Numbered from the stretch's first letter, positions 23,488 to 32,308 are shown. The stretch: 56,126 nt of DNA from Ruminococcus sp. (GCA_021199375.1 JAJQIB010000034.1:1-56126), one strand, 5' to 3'. Notes: generated by a model from the sequence alone, not told the origin. Numbers and translations are program-made.

Positions 23488-25452
23488 TCAAATCCTTTGC
23501 TTAAGTATTTTCATTTCAAAGGGCTCAAGCTCGCATTTGATTTTGTCTGTAGCAACTTTTACTTTTTGTTCGCTGTTGTTAAATACAAAGGTGAGCTTTA
23601 AGCCGTCCTTTTTGCGCTGTGTTATTTCTACTCCACGTGGAAGTCCTTTTACAAAGCTGATTCCTGCACTTGTCAGCACATACCTCATGAGTGAGATATA
23701 AAATGCTCTTTGAGGTGAACAAAATCCGATGTAGTAGACCTTTCCCTTGCCAAAATCATTTTGTGTTGCTGCAGCTTTTTTGTCGAGAAAGCCCTGCTCA
23801 TAGTGTGCAATCTCGCTTGCTGTATTTAGAGTCAGACTCTCGCTCCACATATTCGCATCAAAGGTTCCGTTACAAAATGGCACAGCTACCTTTTCAATGT
23901 CGTATCCCAGAGGATCGTATTCGTCTACTGTGCATCCTGTCATATCTGCAAAATCGCAGGGGAGCGGAGTATCTAGGCAGCCGTTGACCTCATCCTTAAC
24001 GCCACAGCGGTTTGTCAAAATCACATGCCCACCCTTTTCGGCAAGCTCATGTATACGCTTAGCTGTGTCGCTATTAGTTATAAAGAGCGCAGGAGCTATC
24101 AAGAGCTTATATTTTGAAAGGTCGCTTTTTTCGTCTATAAAGTCGCATCCTACACCCAGGGATGTTAGTGCGTCATGAAAGCTTTTTAGCTGATTAAAAT
24201 AGTGGTATCCATTTGATTGTGGCTGAAGGTTAAGCGCATCAAGACTGTCAGAGGAGTAGACTATGGCACATTGGTTTTCGATTCGTGTGCCCTCAAGGTC
24301 ATCCGAAAGAGCGGATACCTCCTTACAGAGCTCTTCGAATTCAGCTAGACGGGAATTAGGCTTGCCGTCGTGGTCTAAAAGCCCATGCCAAAACATCTCC
24401 GCACCCTTTCTTGCTGAGCGCCATCTAAAGTGAAGCACCATATCTGCTCCATGAGCAATAGCTTGCATTGAGTAGCCCTGGATCATACCCGTGAGGGGAG
24501 ATCTTCCCATAGGTGTCCAGCATCCAGTACCGCCGCTTAACTGCTCCATTATGCAAAAGGACTTGCCGTCCTTCATTCCGCGCATAAGGTCAAGATGAAA
24601 GGCGTGAGAATAAAGTGCGTTTTCGTCCTTAGGAATACGAGCCACAGGGTAGTTGTCGTATGATACAAAGTCAAGATCTGAAAACATATCGTAATAATCA
24701 GGAGCATTGCCGCAAAACCAGGTGTTTGTAGTAACAGATGTATCCGGAGCTATGCTCTTAATAAGATTTGCCTGAAAGCGCACAAAGTCAGCAGCGTTTT
24801 GCTTACAAAAGCGCTTCCAATCAAGCATATAGGCGGGATTGTACCATCCTTCATTATAGTCGCCAAGAGGAGGCTTTATTTGATTCCAGGAGGAGTATTC
24901 GCCGCTCCATACAATATTTCCGTATGCTTGGTTTATATTATCAAGCGTATCATACTTCTTTTTTAAGTATGCACGAAAACGAGCGGTACATTCCTCACAG
25001 CAGCACTCATTAGCTTCTACCTCGTTATCAATCTGCCAGGCGATAACAGCGTTGTTGTTTTTGTAACGCTCTACCATTCGTCTGATGACATGAGTACAAA
25101 GCTCACGATATTTTTTTGAGCTGTAGCAGCGGTGACCTCTTATTCCCGTGGCAATTTTTTGTCCATCACGCTGTGTTTGAAGTGTTTCGGGATATTTTTC
25201 GTAAACCCAAAGTGGTGGACAGTTTGTTGGTGTGCATAGAATTATTTTTATTTCACGCTTGGAAAAGGCTTCAATTGCTCGATCTAGCCAGTCAAGGTCA
25301 AAGGCATGCTCGTAGGGCTGTATTTTACACCAGGCGAACTCAGCCATTCTAACGACCTTGACGCCTATGCTTTTCATCATCTCGGCATCAGCTTCCCACA
25401 GGCTTTCATCCCAATGCTCGGGATAGTAGTCTACTCCAATTAATGGTTTCAT
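23488..25452 (-). CDS. Beta-galactosidase, glycoside hydrolase family 42
   Basis: A 654-residue GH42 enzyme. It opens MKPLIGVDYYPEHWDESLW, the standard family start. AWQIDNEVEANECCCEEC carries the acid/base Glu (NE) and the cysteine cluster that binds zinc in GH42; CIMEQLSGGTGCW supplies the nucleophile Glu. A trimerisation-type flavodoxin-like domain (about 390-590) and a small C-terminal beta domain follow. No signal peptide, so it acts in the cytoplasm on imported galactosides. ATG 25452 is chosen over 25557: AAAGGAAAAG stands just upstream and the longer frame lies inside the previous gene's end. It is the fourth gene of the GH51 operon, which points to arabinogalactan or galactan oligosaccharides as substrates (inference). 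Confidence 0.92.
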   Translation of the reverse strand: MKPLIGVDYYPEHWDESLWEADAEMMKSIGVKVVRMAEFAWCKIQPYEHAFDLDWLDRAIEAFSKREIKIILCTPTNCPPLWVYEKYPETLQTQRDGQKIATGIRGHRCYSSKKYRELCTHVIRRMVERYKNNNAVIAWQIDNEVEANECCCEECTARFRAYLKKKYDTLDNINQAYGNIVWSGEYSSWNQIKPPLGDYNEGWYNPAYMLDWKRFCKQNAADFVRFQANLIKSIAPDTSVTTNTWFCGNAPDYYDMFSDLDFVSYDNYPVARIPKDENALYSHAFHLDLMRGMKDGKSFCIMEQLSGGTGCWTPMGRSPLTGMIQGYSMQAIAHGADMVLHFRWRSARKGAEMFWHGLLDHDGKPNSRLAEFEELCKEVSALSDDLEGTRIENQCAIVYSSDSLDALNLQPQSNGYHYFNQLKSFHDALTSLGVGCDFIDEKSDLSKYKLLIAPALFITNSDTAKRIHELAEKGGHVILTNRCGVKDEVNGCLDTPLPCDFADMTGCTVDEYDPLGYDIEKVAVPFCNGTFDANMWSESLTLNTASEIAHYEQGFLDKKAAATQNDFGKGKVYYIGFCSPQRAFYISLMRYVLTSAGISFVKGLPRGVEITQRKKDGLKLTFVFNNSEQKVKVATDKIKCELEPFEMKILKQRI

Positions 25453-25471
25453 TTGCTTTTCCTTTCGTTTA

Positions 25472-27049
25472 TTATTCGTTGAGTTGGTATAGATAGTAGG
25501 TTTTGTTTTCAAATGAGCTTTCGAGCACCTGAGAGTAATTATCACTTTCAAGCTCATAGTTTAAGGTCACAACAAAGTCGACCAGACCTTCCTCTATGAA
25601 TCTATTTTGTGTTTCGGTTATTTCATCTAGCTCAATATTTAGTCCGCAAAAATACTTGCAATTTGGCAAAATATCAGCTGCATAGTAAAAGCCGCTATCT
25701 AAAAATCCGTAATTAAGGAGAGTTGCATCCTGCTTTTGATTGATAATTTCGGCGAATTTAATCTGTGGGTAGTCGGATTTGTCATATTTTAAATAGGTGG
25801 TGTAATTGCCGTTTATGAAGGAAAATGCAACACAGCATACGCATAAAATCAGACCTGCGGCAGCTTTAGCCTTCGTGGATCTTACGGCTTTTAGCGTAGT
25901 GTCTACAACAGAGGTCTTTTCAATGTTATCAACGAACCATTTTATAAGCTTGTCCTTGATTTTGCAAATCGTTGGAATTGACATCACCAAAAATGGTAAA
26001 AGGATGAATGAATAGTACACGCAATGCGTTCCGCCAATGAAAATGAAAACAAAGAGTCCCACGAAAGAAGCTGCAAACAAATTTGCCATATGATATTTTT
26101 TATTTATTACCATGTCTGCAAATGGCAAAAGAATCACGTACGACATTTTTCCAAATGAGTATTTATAAAAGGTTTTTCCTATGCGCAGGCTTGATATTAT
26201 GGAATCAAGCCTATTATCATAGCGCTCTTCGGTATACAAAAATATATTGTTGTAAAAATAAACCTCAAAAAGGTCGTGAGTAGCATGATTTACAGCAAAA
26301 TAAATGAGTATAGGAATTGTCACTGTAATAACTCCCAGAATGATCATCAAGAGTCTTTTTAATAGTGAGACAAAGCTTTTAGATCTAACAGAGTAGATTA
26401 AAAGTGCGACAAACCACCCTATATAAAAGCCAAGCATTGTATATTTTATCCATAAAACGAATGCAGATGTAATGCCTATTAAGAAGGATTCTTTTCTTGT
26501 AGGAAGGCTATCACTAAGCATCGCTTTTAGTCCACAGTAGATACAGTATGTTATTAGCGGTAGACAAAGCTCCTCTGATGAATCGCCTTGATAAAAGCAA
26601 TTAGCGGTACACGAAAAGACTGCTATAACGGGAATCCAAAAGGGTGAAATATTGCTGCGAAGCAAAAGCAGGATCTTATAAGCCAAAAACAGAAAGCAGG
26701 TGAAGCATAATACTTCAAGCAGATATACACCAATAAATGATTTATCGCTGATTAAAATGGCAAGGGTGTGTATCATGTACAAAAGCGGACCTTTTTGCTC
26801 GTATAGATCTCTGTATGGAACCATTCCGCTAAGCATGCTCTTTGCTACAGTTATAAAGCAATGCAAATCATCATAGTCATCAAATGCGTACAGCGGAGAT
26901 GCTTTCGAACAAATGCCAATGGACACAACAGCTGAAATCAGTGAAAACAAGACTGTCTTAATATGCCAAAAAATGTCGGCAGAAGTCGTTGCTTTCTTTT
27001 GAATTCTTTTAAGCATTAGGCTTGTTTTGCAGGAAGCACTGTCATTCAT
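25472..27049 (-). CDS. GT-C membrane glycosyltransferase, GT39/ArnT-like
   Basis: A 525-residue protein with about 10-11 hydrophobic helices. The first external loop holds FDDYDDLHCFITVAKSMLSG followed by PYRDLYEQKGPLLYMIH, matching the protein-mannosyl/ArnT-like GT-C pattern, with acidic residues DDYDD near the expected metal/catalytic position. Such enzymes use polyprenyl-phosphate sugars as donors on the outer membrane face. It overlaps the upstream small zinc protein gene by ATGA, so translation is coupled. Placing a lipid-linked glycosyltransferase between cytoplasmic glycosidases is odd; it may belong functionally with YfhO. The acceptor is unknown. Confidence 0.75.
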   Translation of the reverse strand: MNDSASCKTSLMLKRIQKKATTSADIFWHIKTVLFSLISAVVSIGICSKASPLYAFDDYDDLHCFITVAKSMLSGMVPYRDLYEQKGPLLYMIHTLAILISDKSFIGVYLLEVLCFTCFLFLAYKILLLLRSNISPFWIPVIAVFSCTANCFYQGDSSEELCLPLITYCIYCGLKAMLSDSLPTRKESFLIGITSAFVLWIKYTMLGFYIGWFVALLIYSVRSKSFVSLLKRLLMIILGVITVTIPILIYFAVNHATHDLFEVYFYNNIFLYTEERYDNRLDSIISSLRIGKTFYKYSFGKMSYVILLPFADMVINKKYHMANLFAASFVGLFVFIFIGGTHCVYYSFILLPFLVMSIPTICKIKDKLIKWFVDNIEKTSVVDTTLKAVRSTKAKAAAGLILCVCCVAFSFINGNYTTYLKYDKSDYPQIKFAEIINQKQDATLLNYGFLDSGFYYAADILPNCKYFCGLNIELDEITETQNRFIEEGLVDFVVTLNYELESDNYSQVLESSFENKTYYLYQLNE

Positions 27050-27312
27050 CCCTTACGCCACCTATCTTTTATATCAGGGCAGTAGCCATTTTTTTTAAGC
27101 GCACGAAGCTCGACAAAGCATCCGCAAAGCTCACACATTGCATCCGTCAGCCTTTCGCATCCTTTGCAGATTTCAAGCCGCCTTTTGTACTCCTGCTCGT
27201 TGCAGCTCTTGTCCTTTGGGTAATGCGAGATGTATTCGCTCAGTGAATCAAAAAAGCTGTCCTTGTCGAGCTCGTCAATCAGGCATTTTCTGCATGGAGG
27301 TCTGTTAGTCAT
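27046..27312 (-). CDS. Small cysteine-rich protein, DUF6171-like
   Basis: An 88-residue protein with eight cysteines: PCRKCL near the N-terminus, CKGCERLTDAMCELCGCF in the middle and YCPD near the end. This spacing resembles the uncharacterised DUF6171 family of Clostridia (recognised from memory) and suggests one or two zinc-ribbon sites. Both ends overlap neighbours as ATGA: its start with the GH51 stop and its stop with the glycosyltransferase start. It is thus locked translationally inside the operon, although its biochemical role is unknown. Confidence 0.7.
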   Translation of the reverse strand: MTNRPPCRKCLIDELDKDSFFDSLSEYISHYPKDKSCNEQEYKRRLEICKGCERLTDAMCELCGCFVELRALKKNGYCPDIKDRWRKG

Positions 27313-28790
27313 TGGTTCTCAAAGCAAAGCGATACTACCGAGTGAGCGGGTACGTTAAGCATAAGCTTGTCATCAGCTTGCTCAAAACCGTCATAGTCAC
27401 TTATGCTAACATTTACCTTGCCGTCAAAATCGTTGTAGTCGTGAATAGGAGCTGTAATAATCTGTGACTTGGCACAGGTGATCCTTCCGCATTCGGCGTC
27501 GAGCAGCAGAGTGCAGTCCTCATCAAGCGAGCAGTTTGATACGGTTAGGTAAAGCTTTCCATCCTTTTTAGAAAGAGAATGGCTAAGCATCGGCATAGCT
27601 TTGCCGTACTGCTCAAGCTCAGGAGCGGCTAGGCTTGTCTTTATAAGCTCAGCATCATGATGAGGCAGGAACATCTTGAATACATACCAGGTTGGAGTTT
27701 TCACGAGTCGCTCTCCGTCACTTATTAGTGTAGCTTGTAAAACGTTCATAACCTGTGCTAAATTTGCCATAGAAACTCGTTTTGAGTGAGAATTAAAGAT
27801 ATTGAGATTTATTGCCGCAACAATAGCATCACGCATAGTGTTTTGCTGATACAAAAATCCGGGGTTTGTTCCCTCCTCAACGTCGTACCAGCATCCCCAT
27901 TCATCGACTACAAGCTTTATCTTGCAATCAGGATCGTATTTATCCATGATAGCAGAGTGCTTGGTAATAATCTCGTCCATGTAAAGTGTAGATGAGATAG
28001 TTTGGTAATATTCCTCGTCGCTAAAGCTAAGAGCTGCACCCTTATGACTCCAATCTCCCGTTGGAACTGTGTAGTAGTGAAGTGTTATTGCACCCGTGTG
28101 CCACTCGTTTAGATTTTGCATTAAAACCTCGGTCCAGTTGTAATCGTCAGAATTAGGTCCGCAGGCTATCTTCACCATATCGCCATTGCAGTAATTCTTC
28201 GCAAAGGTTTGATATTTGCGGTATTCATCTACATAGGCTTCGGGCTTCATGTTGCCGCCACAGCCCCAGGTTTCATTTCCTATTCCTAGGTATTTTAGCT
28301 TCCAGGGCTGCTCTCTGCCGTTTGCTTTTCTTTCGAGTGCAAGCGGTGAGTCGCCGCCGTAGGTGATGTATTCGAGCCATTCGGATAGCTCCTGCACCGT
28401 GCCGCTTCCCATGTTTCCTGCAAGATAAGGCTCACATCCAAGCATATTACAAAGCTCAAAAAATTCGTGAGTGCCAAAGTCGTTAGATTCAACCAGTCCG
28501 CCCCAGTTAGAGTTTAGCATCGGAGTGCGAGCTTTGCCAATTCCGTTCTTCCAGTGGTATTCGTCAGCAAAGCATCCGCCCGGCCAGCGCAGTACTGGGA
28601 TTTCGATTTCCTTTAAAGCCTCGACAACGTCCGTTCTGATTCCGTCAACGTTTGGGATACTTGAGTCCTTGCCGACATAAATTCCGTTGTAGATACATCT
28701 TCCGAGATGCTCAGAGAAGTGTCCGTAGATTTCCTTGTTGATTTTGCTGACAGTGCGATTGCTGTCAAATTTTAGATATGCAGTTTTCAT
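27309..28790 (-). CDS. Alpha-L-arabinofuranosidase, glycoside hydrolase family 51
   Basis: A 493-residue GH51 enzyme. The start MKTAYLKFDSNRTVSKINKEIYGHFSEHLGRC, with FEDEYHWKNGIG-like FADEYHWKNG, is typical. The acid/base Glu lies in YLGIGNETWGCGG, the nucleophile Glu in LVVDEWGCWYD. A C-terminal beta-sandwich follows (about 390-493). It has no signal peptide and acts inside the cell on arabinosylated oligosaccharides. ATG 28790 is preferred over 28856: it matches the family N-terminus, and the longer frame would run into the promoter. It is the first gene of a five-gene operon; the operator/promoter is at 28816-28856. Confidence 0.93.
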   Translation of the reverse strand: MKTAYLKFDSNRTVSKINKEIYGHFSEHLGRCIYNGIYVGKDSSIPNVDGIRTDVVEALKEIEIPVLRWPGGCFADEYHWKNGIGKARTPMLNSNWGGLVESNDFGTHEFFELCNMLGCEPYLAGNMGSGTVQELSEWLEYITYGGDSPLALERKANGREQPWKLKYLGIGNETWGCGGNMKPEAYVDEYRKYQTFAKNYCNGDMVKIACGPNSDDYNWTEVLMQNLNEWHTGAITLHYYTVPTGDWSHKGAALSFSDEEYYQTISSTLYMDEIITKHSAIMDKYDPDCKIKLVVDEWGCWYDVEEGTNPGFLYQQNTMRDAIVAAINLNIFNSHSKRVSMANLAQVMNVLQATLISDGERLVKTPTWYVFKMFLPHHDAELIKTSLAAPELEQYGKAMPMLSHSLSKKDGKLYLTVSNCSLDEDCTLLLDAECGRITCAKSQIITAPIHDYNDFDGKVNVSISDYDGFEQADDKLMLNVPAHSVVSLCFENQ

Positions 28791-28815
28791 GATAGCGGCA
28801 TCCTTCCATGTTAAT

Positions 28816-28843
28816 TTGTCATGTAAATTATAGCACATGACAA
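28816..28843 (-). promoter_or_regulatory. Inverted-repeat operator centred on the -10 of the GH51 operon
   Basis: TTGTCATGT (28816-28824), 10 bp, ACATGACAA (28835-28843): perfect 9-bp arms. The -10 hexamer TATAAT (28827-28832) lies exactly between them, so a dimeric repressor bound here would occlude RNA polymerase. The regulator gene is not in the window. Confidence 0.6.
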
Positions 28844-28856
28844 GGCAAAATGTCAA
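28827..28856 (-). promoter_or_regulatory. Promoter of the GH51-DUF6171-GT-GH42-YfhO operon
   Basis: On minus, TTGACA (28851-28856), 18 bp, TATAAT (28827-28832). Confidence 0.8.
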
Positions 28857-28938
28857 GCTAATGGAAAGAAAAATAAAATGTCATTTGAAAGCTTTTATCA
28901 GTTAAAAGGCATGAGCTTGATTTTGCATATAGAAGCTC

Positions 28939-28967
28939 TTGCTTTTAAAAGAAAAGTATGATATAAT
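28939..28967 (+). promoter_or_regulatory. Promoter of pepF
   Basis: TTGCTT (28939-28944), 17 bp, TATAAT (28962-28967), about 65 nt before the start codon. It is divergent from the GH51 promoter. Confidence 0.65.
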
Positions 28968-29035
28968 ATTAATCGTAGGCATAGGTCTATGAATATTTGG
29001 CAAGAATAAAAATATATAAAAAAGGAGCAGTAGCA

Positions 29036-30832
29036 ATGGATACAGAAAAAATACTTACACGTGATGAAATTGATGATAAGTACAAGTGGAATCTTGCGGA
29101 TATTTATCCGACAGATGATGATTGGGAAAGCGACTTTGATAAGCTTATGACTATTCCCGAAAGAATGCAGTCTTATAAGGGCAGGCTTTCACAGAGCGGA
29201 GAAGCATTGCTTGAGTTTTTAAAGCTGGTGGATGAGGTATCGGTGCTTTGCAGCGATTTGGCAAACTATGCTCAGCGAAAGAGCGATGAGGATACTACAA
29301 AGTCAAAATATCAGGCGATGGTATCAAGACTTATGAACGCTTACGTGGCTATAAATTCTGCGAGCAGCTTTGAAACGCCGGAGATAATCTCTATTGAGGA
29401 TGAAAAGCTTGAAGGCTTTTATAAGGCTTGCCCTGAGCTTGAAGCTTATCGTCGTACACTTTATATGATACGTCGCGAAAAGGCTCACGTGCTTTCAGAA
29501 GCTGAGGAGCAGCTGCTTGCACTAACAGGAGACATGGGTGCGTCTCCTGAAAATATCTACTCGATGTTTTCGGATGCAGACCTTCGCTTTCCAAAGGTGG
29601 CTGACAGTGAGGGTAATATGCACGAGCTAACTCACGGCAGCTATATCCCACTTGTACAGAGCAGCGACAGAGCTTTGCGTAGGAATGCTTTTGAAGGACT
29701 GTATCACACCTATGATAAGTTTAAGAATACCTGCGCGGCAATTCTTTCGGCTCAGGTAAAGTCGCTTTCTTTTTATGCCAAAGCAAGGAGGTATGCGTCG
29801 CCTCTTGAGTCGGCACTTGATACAAATGAGATTCCTACTGAGGTGTATACTAATTTAATTGATGCCGTACACGAAAATATGCATTATATGTACGACTATG
29901 TTGATTTACGCCATGAGCTTATGGGCGTTGATGAGCTTCATATGTATGATTTATATACTCCGATTGTTTCTGATTTTGATATGAAGATAAGCTTTGAAGA
30001 GGCAAAGGAGACGGTTTACAAGGCGCTTTCTGTTATGGGAGATGAGTATCTTTCCATATTAAAGGAGGGCTTTGACAATAGATGGATTGACGTATACGAA
30101 AACGAGGGCAAGACGAGCGGAGCTTACTCGGCAGGCGCAAGGGTTCATCCCTATGTGCTACTAAATCACAAGGACACGCTAAATTGTATGTTTACGATAG
30201 CACACGAGATGGGACATGCGATTCACTCATACTACTCAAACAAATTTCAATCTGTGAGCTGTTCTAACTATACAATTTTTGTGGCAGAGGTCGCTTCTAC
30301 CTGCAACGAATCACTTCTTATGCAGTATCTTTTAAAGAACACCACGGATAAAAAGGAAAAGGCATATCTTATAAACTACTTCCTTGAACAGTTTAGAACC
30401 ACACTTTATCGTCAGACGATGTTTGCCGAGTTCGAGTTGAAAATCGGCGAGATGTATGAAAATGGTGAGGCTCTTACAGCTGAAAGCTTAAATGCATTGT
30501 ACCATTCTTTAAATGAGCTCTATTTTGGTAAGGGCATAGTTATTGACAGCGAAATCGATCTCGAATGGGCGAGAATTCCACATTTTTATTACGACTATTA
30601 TGTTTATCAGTATGCAACAGGCTTTTCTGCGGCAATTGCTCTTTCACAAAGAATACTAAAGGAGGGCAAGCCTGCAGTGGACGACTATATTGGCTTCCTA
30701 AAAGGCGGCTGCTCAAAGGATCCCATTTCACTTTTAAAAGGTGCGGGAGTGGACATGTCCACAGCTCAGCCGATAAACGATGCATTAAAAATGTTTGGAG
30801 AGCTGATTGAGCAAATGAAGGGCTTATTCTAA
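29036..30832 (+). CDS. pepF: Oligoendopeptidase F (M3 metallopeptidase)
   Basis: A 598-residue M3B zinc peptidase. The N-terminal helical domain (KYKWNLADIYPTDDDWESDF) is characteristic, the zinc motif is TIAHEMGHAIHS (HEMGH) at about residues 384-395, and the third ligand Glu is in FVAEVASTCNE. It degrades oligopeptides in the cytoplasm. ATG 29036 is chosen over TTG 28997 since AAGGAG is 8 nt upstream and homologues begin near there. It stands alone behind its own promoter. The stop at 30832 is immediately followed by the first copy of a 31-nt repeat. Confidence 0.92.
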   Translation: MDTEKILTRDEIDDKYKWNLADIYPTDDDWESDFDKLMTIPERMQSYKGRLSQSGEALLEFLKLVDEVSVLCSDLANYAQRKSDEDTTKSKYQAMVSRLMNAYVAINSASSFETPEIISIEDEKLEGFYKACPELEAYRRTLYMIRREKAHVLSEAEEQLLALTGDMGASPENIYSMFSDADLRFPKVADSEGNMHELTHGSYIPLVQSSDRALRRNAFEGLYHTYDKFKNTCAAILSAQVKSLSFYAKARRYASPLESALDTNEIPTEVYTNLIDAVHENMHYMYDYVDLRHELMGVDELHMYDLYTPIVSDFDMKISFEEAKETVYKALSVMGDEYLSILKEGFDNRWIDVYENEGKTSGAYSAGARVHPYVLLNHKDTLNCMFTIAHEMGHAIHSYYSNKFQSVSCSNYTIFVAEVASTCNESLLMQYLLKNTTDKKEKAYLINYFLEQFRTTLYRQTMFAEFELKIGEMYENGEALTAESLNALYHSLNELYFGKGIVIDSEIDLEWARIPHFYYDYYVYQYATGFSAAIALSQRILKEGKPAVDDYIGFLKGGCSKDPISLLKGAGVDMSTAQPINDALKMFGELIEQMKGLF

Positions 30833-31011
30833 ATAGAAAGGTTTAAAAAGCTTATGGCTAGACCAGGCGGACTCTCACCGAGCAGCGTCTCTTTTACCTA
30901 TGTTTTGCTGCGCAAAACCGTCCGCCTACAAATACCCACGGCTTTAATCCTTGCTGCCGTGAGTATTTGCCACTTTAGCTTAAATAGAAAGGTTTAAAAA
31001 CTTATGGCTAG
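30830..31011 (+). repeat. 31-nt direct repeat flanking a 119-bp palindromic insert
   Basis: Copy 1 (30830-30861) and copy 2 (30981-31011) are identical except for one extra G in copy 1. Each contains AGAAAGG and CTTATGGCTAG, that is, the leader and the first codons of the metallohydrolase gene. Between them are an 8-bp inverted repeat AGGCGGAC/GTCCGCCT (30865-30872, 30920-30927) and a 12-bp arm pair with one mismatch (30931-30942, 30956-30967). From the first ATG a 47-codon frame (30854-30997) runs into copy 2 and stops; it begins MARPGGLSP and looks like a by-product, not a protein gene. Confidence 0.7.
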
Positions 31012-31786
31012 GATTTATCCATTTTTTTCTTCTAGTAAGGGCAATTGCACGTATTTTGGTGACAGCTCTGCTGGCATTTTAATCGATTGCGGAGTTACCT
31101 GTAAAAGACTTTGCATGGCGCTTGAGGAAAGTCAAATTCCCTATGAAGCGATTAAGGGAGTTTTTGTAACGCACACCCATTCCGACCACGTTAAGGGACT
31201 CAAGGTTTTTCTAAAAAAGCATGACATTCCGCTTTACGCTCAAAAACAAAACATTGAGATTTTGCAAAACGAAAATAAGCTTCCGGAAAATGCTCGCTGC
31301 TTTGCAATTGACGGGGAGACAACTGAGCTTGAGGGATTTTCTGTTACGTCCTTTGTCACTCCGCACGATACACCTGCAAGCTGTGGCTATAGGGTTTGCT
31401 ATCCCGATGGCAAGGTGGCGGCGCTTTGCACCGATTTGGGAGAGGTGACACCTACTGTCTGGCAGAGCATAGTAGGAGCGGATTTAGTGTTGCTTGAATC
31501 AAATTATGACAAGGAAATGCTTAAGGGAGGCAGTTATCCGTATGAGCTAAAGCAGAGGATATCATCTAATCACGGACATCTCTCAAATGAGGACTGTGGG
31601 CGAGGTCTTGTGAAGCTTGCACAAAACGGCACTGCGAACTTTGTGCTAGGTCACCTAAGCGAGGAGAACAACACACCTAATCAGGCGAGAAGTGCGGCGG
31701 TTTCTTCTCTTTTGCCATTAGTTGAAAAGCGTGACTATTCGCTTTACATAGCACCTCCGAGCGGCGGACGGGCGGTGATCTTTTGA
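31004..31786 (+). CDS. walJ: MBL-fold metallohydrolase, WalJ/YycJ type
   Basis: A 260-residue metallo-beta-lactamase-fold protein. The metal motif is THTHSDHVKGL (residues 56-66), preceded by GILIDCGVT, with further ligands at PHDTP and GHLSEENN. It resembles YycJ/WalJ, a predicted 5'-to-3' exonuclease associated with the WalRK regulon and linked in Bacillus to DNA repair or cell-wall coordination. As in Bacillus-like genomes it lies next to rlmH, overlapping it by TTGA. ATG 31004 follows AGAAAGG in the duplicated leader. The symbol is given by similarity; the walRK genes are not nearby. Confidence 0.8.
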   Translation: MARIYPFFSSSKGNCTYFGDSSAGILIDCGVTCKRLCMALEESQIPYEAIKGVFVTHTHSDHVKGLKVFLKKHDIPLYAQKQNIEILQNENKLPENARCFAIDGETTELEGFSVTSFVTPHDTPASCGYRVCYPDGKVAALCTDLGEVTPTVWQSIVGADLVLLESNYDKEMLKGGSYPYELKQRISSNHGHLSNEDCGRGLVKLAQNGTANFVLGHLSEENNTPNQARSAAVSSLLPLVEKRDYSLYIAPPSGGRAVIF

Positions 31787-32268
31787 TAAGGGTAAATATA
31801 ATCTGTGTCGGAAGGCTTAAAGAAAGCTATTGGCGTGAGGCGGTAGCCGAATATGCAAAGCGACTTGGAGCCTATTGCAATTTTTCGATAATTGAGCTTA
31901 ATGAAAGCAGGCTTAATGATAATCCGAGCGATAAGCTTATCACCTTAGCACTCGAAAAGGAAGCACAGGCTATGGAAAAATATCTGAGAGCAAAGGGCAG
32001 CTACAATTTGGCACTTTGTATAGAGGGCAAGCCGATAAGCTCACAGCAGCTGTCGAGCCGCCTTGACACACTATCGGTTGAAGGATACTCTAGCGTAAAT
32101 TTCTATATAGGCTCGTCCTATGGACTTTCAGACAGCGTAAAGCGTTCTTGCAACGCAAGAATATCCATGTCGCCCATGACCTTTCCTCACCAGCTTGCAA
32201 GAGTAATGCTATGCGAGCAAATTTACCGAGCGTTTTCAATAAGTGCAAACGGAAAATATCATAAATAA
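31783..32268 (+). CDS. rlmH: 23S rRNA (pseudouridine1915-N3)-methyltransferase
   Basis: A 161-residue SPOUT methyltransferase. The start MIRVNIICVGRLKESYWREA, the SAM-binding knot FYIGSSYGLSDSV, and the closing MTFPHQLARVMLCEQIYRAF match RlmH closely. It methylates pseudouridine 1915 in helix 69 of 23S rRNA on assembled 70S ribosomes. It starts at TTG 31783, overlapping the walJ-like stop. The length is normal. The final YHK is the family C-terminus. Confidence 0.93.
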   Translation: MIRVNIICVGRLKESYWREAVAEYAKRLGAYCNFSIIELNESRLNDNPSDKLITLALEKEAQAMEKYLRAKGSYNLALCIEGKPISSQQLSSRLDTLSVEGYSSVNFYIGSSYGLSDSVKRSCNARISMSPMTFPHQLARVMLCEQIYRAFSISANGKYHK

Positions 32269-32270
32269 AA

Positions 32271-32308
32271 AATCTCCCGAAGGGCTGTTAAACCCTTCGG
32301 GAGAAGCT
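32271..32308 (-). terminator. Terminator between rlmH and the anti-sigma gene
   Basis: Perfect 12-bp stem TCTCCCGAAGGG (32273-32284) / CCCTTCGGGAGA (32293-32304). The minus strand continues with TTTTTTATTTAT, so it is a strong terminator for the anti-sigma gene; on plus the stem may also stop rlmH transcripts. Confidence 0.8.

Noticed and set aside
23484-23495. GGTTCAAATCC-like sequence resembling a tRNA T-loop
   Set aside because: Lies in a 21-nt gap between YfhO and GH42 with no room or flanking stems for a tRNA.
28885-28899. Possible catabolite-response element TGAAAGCTTTTATCA between GH51 and pepF
   Set aside because: One base too long and lacks the central CG of the cre consensus.
30854-30997. 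47-codon frame starting in the first copy of the duplicated leader
   Set aside because: Arises from the duplication and ends in the second copy; no family features. Kept only as part of the repeat entry.
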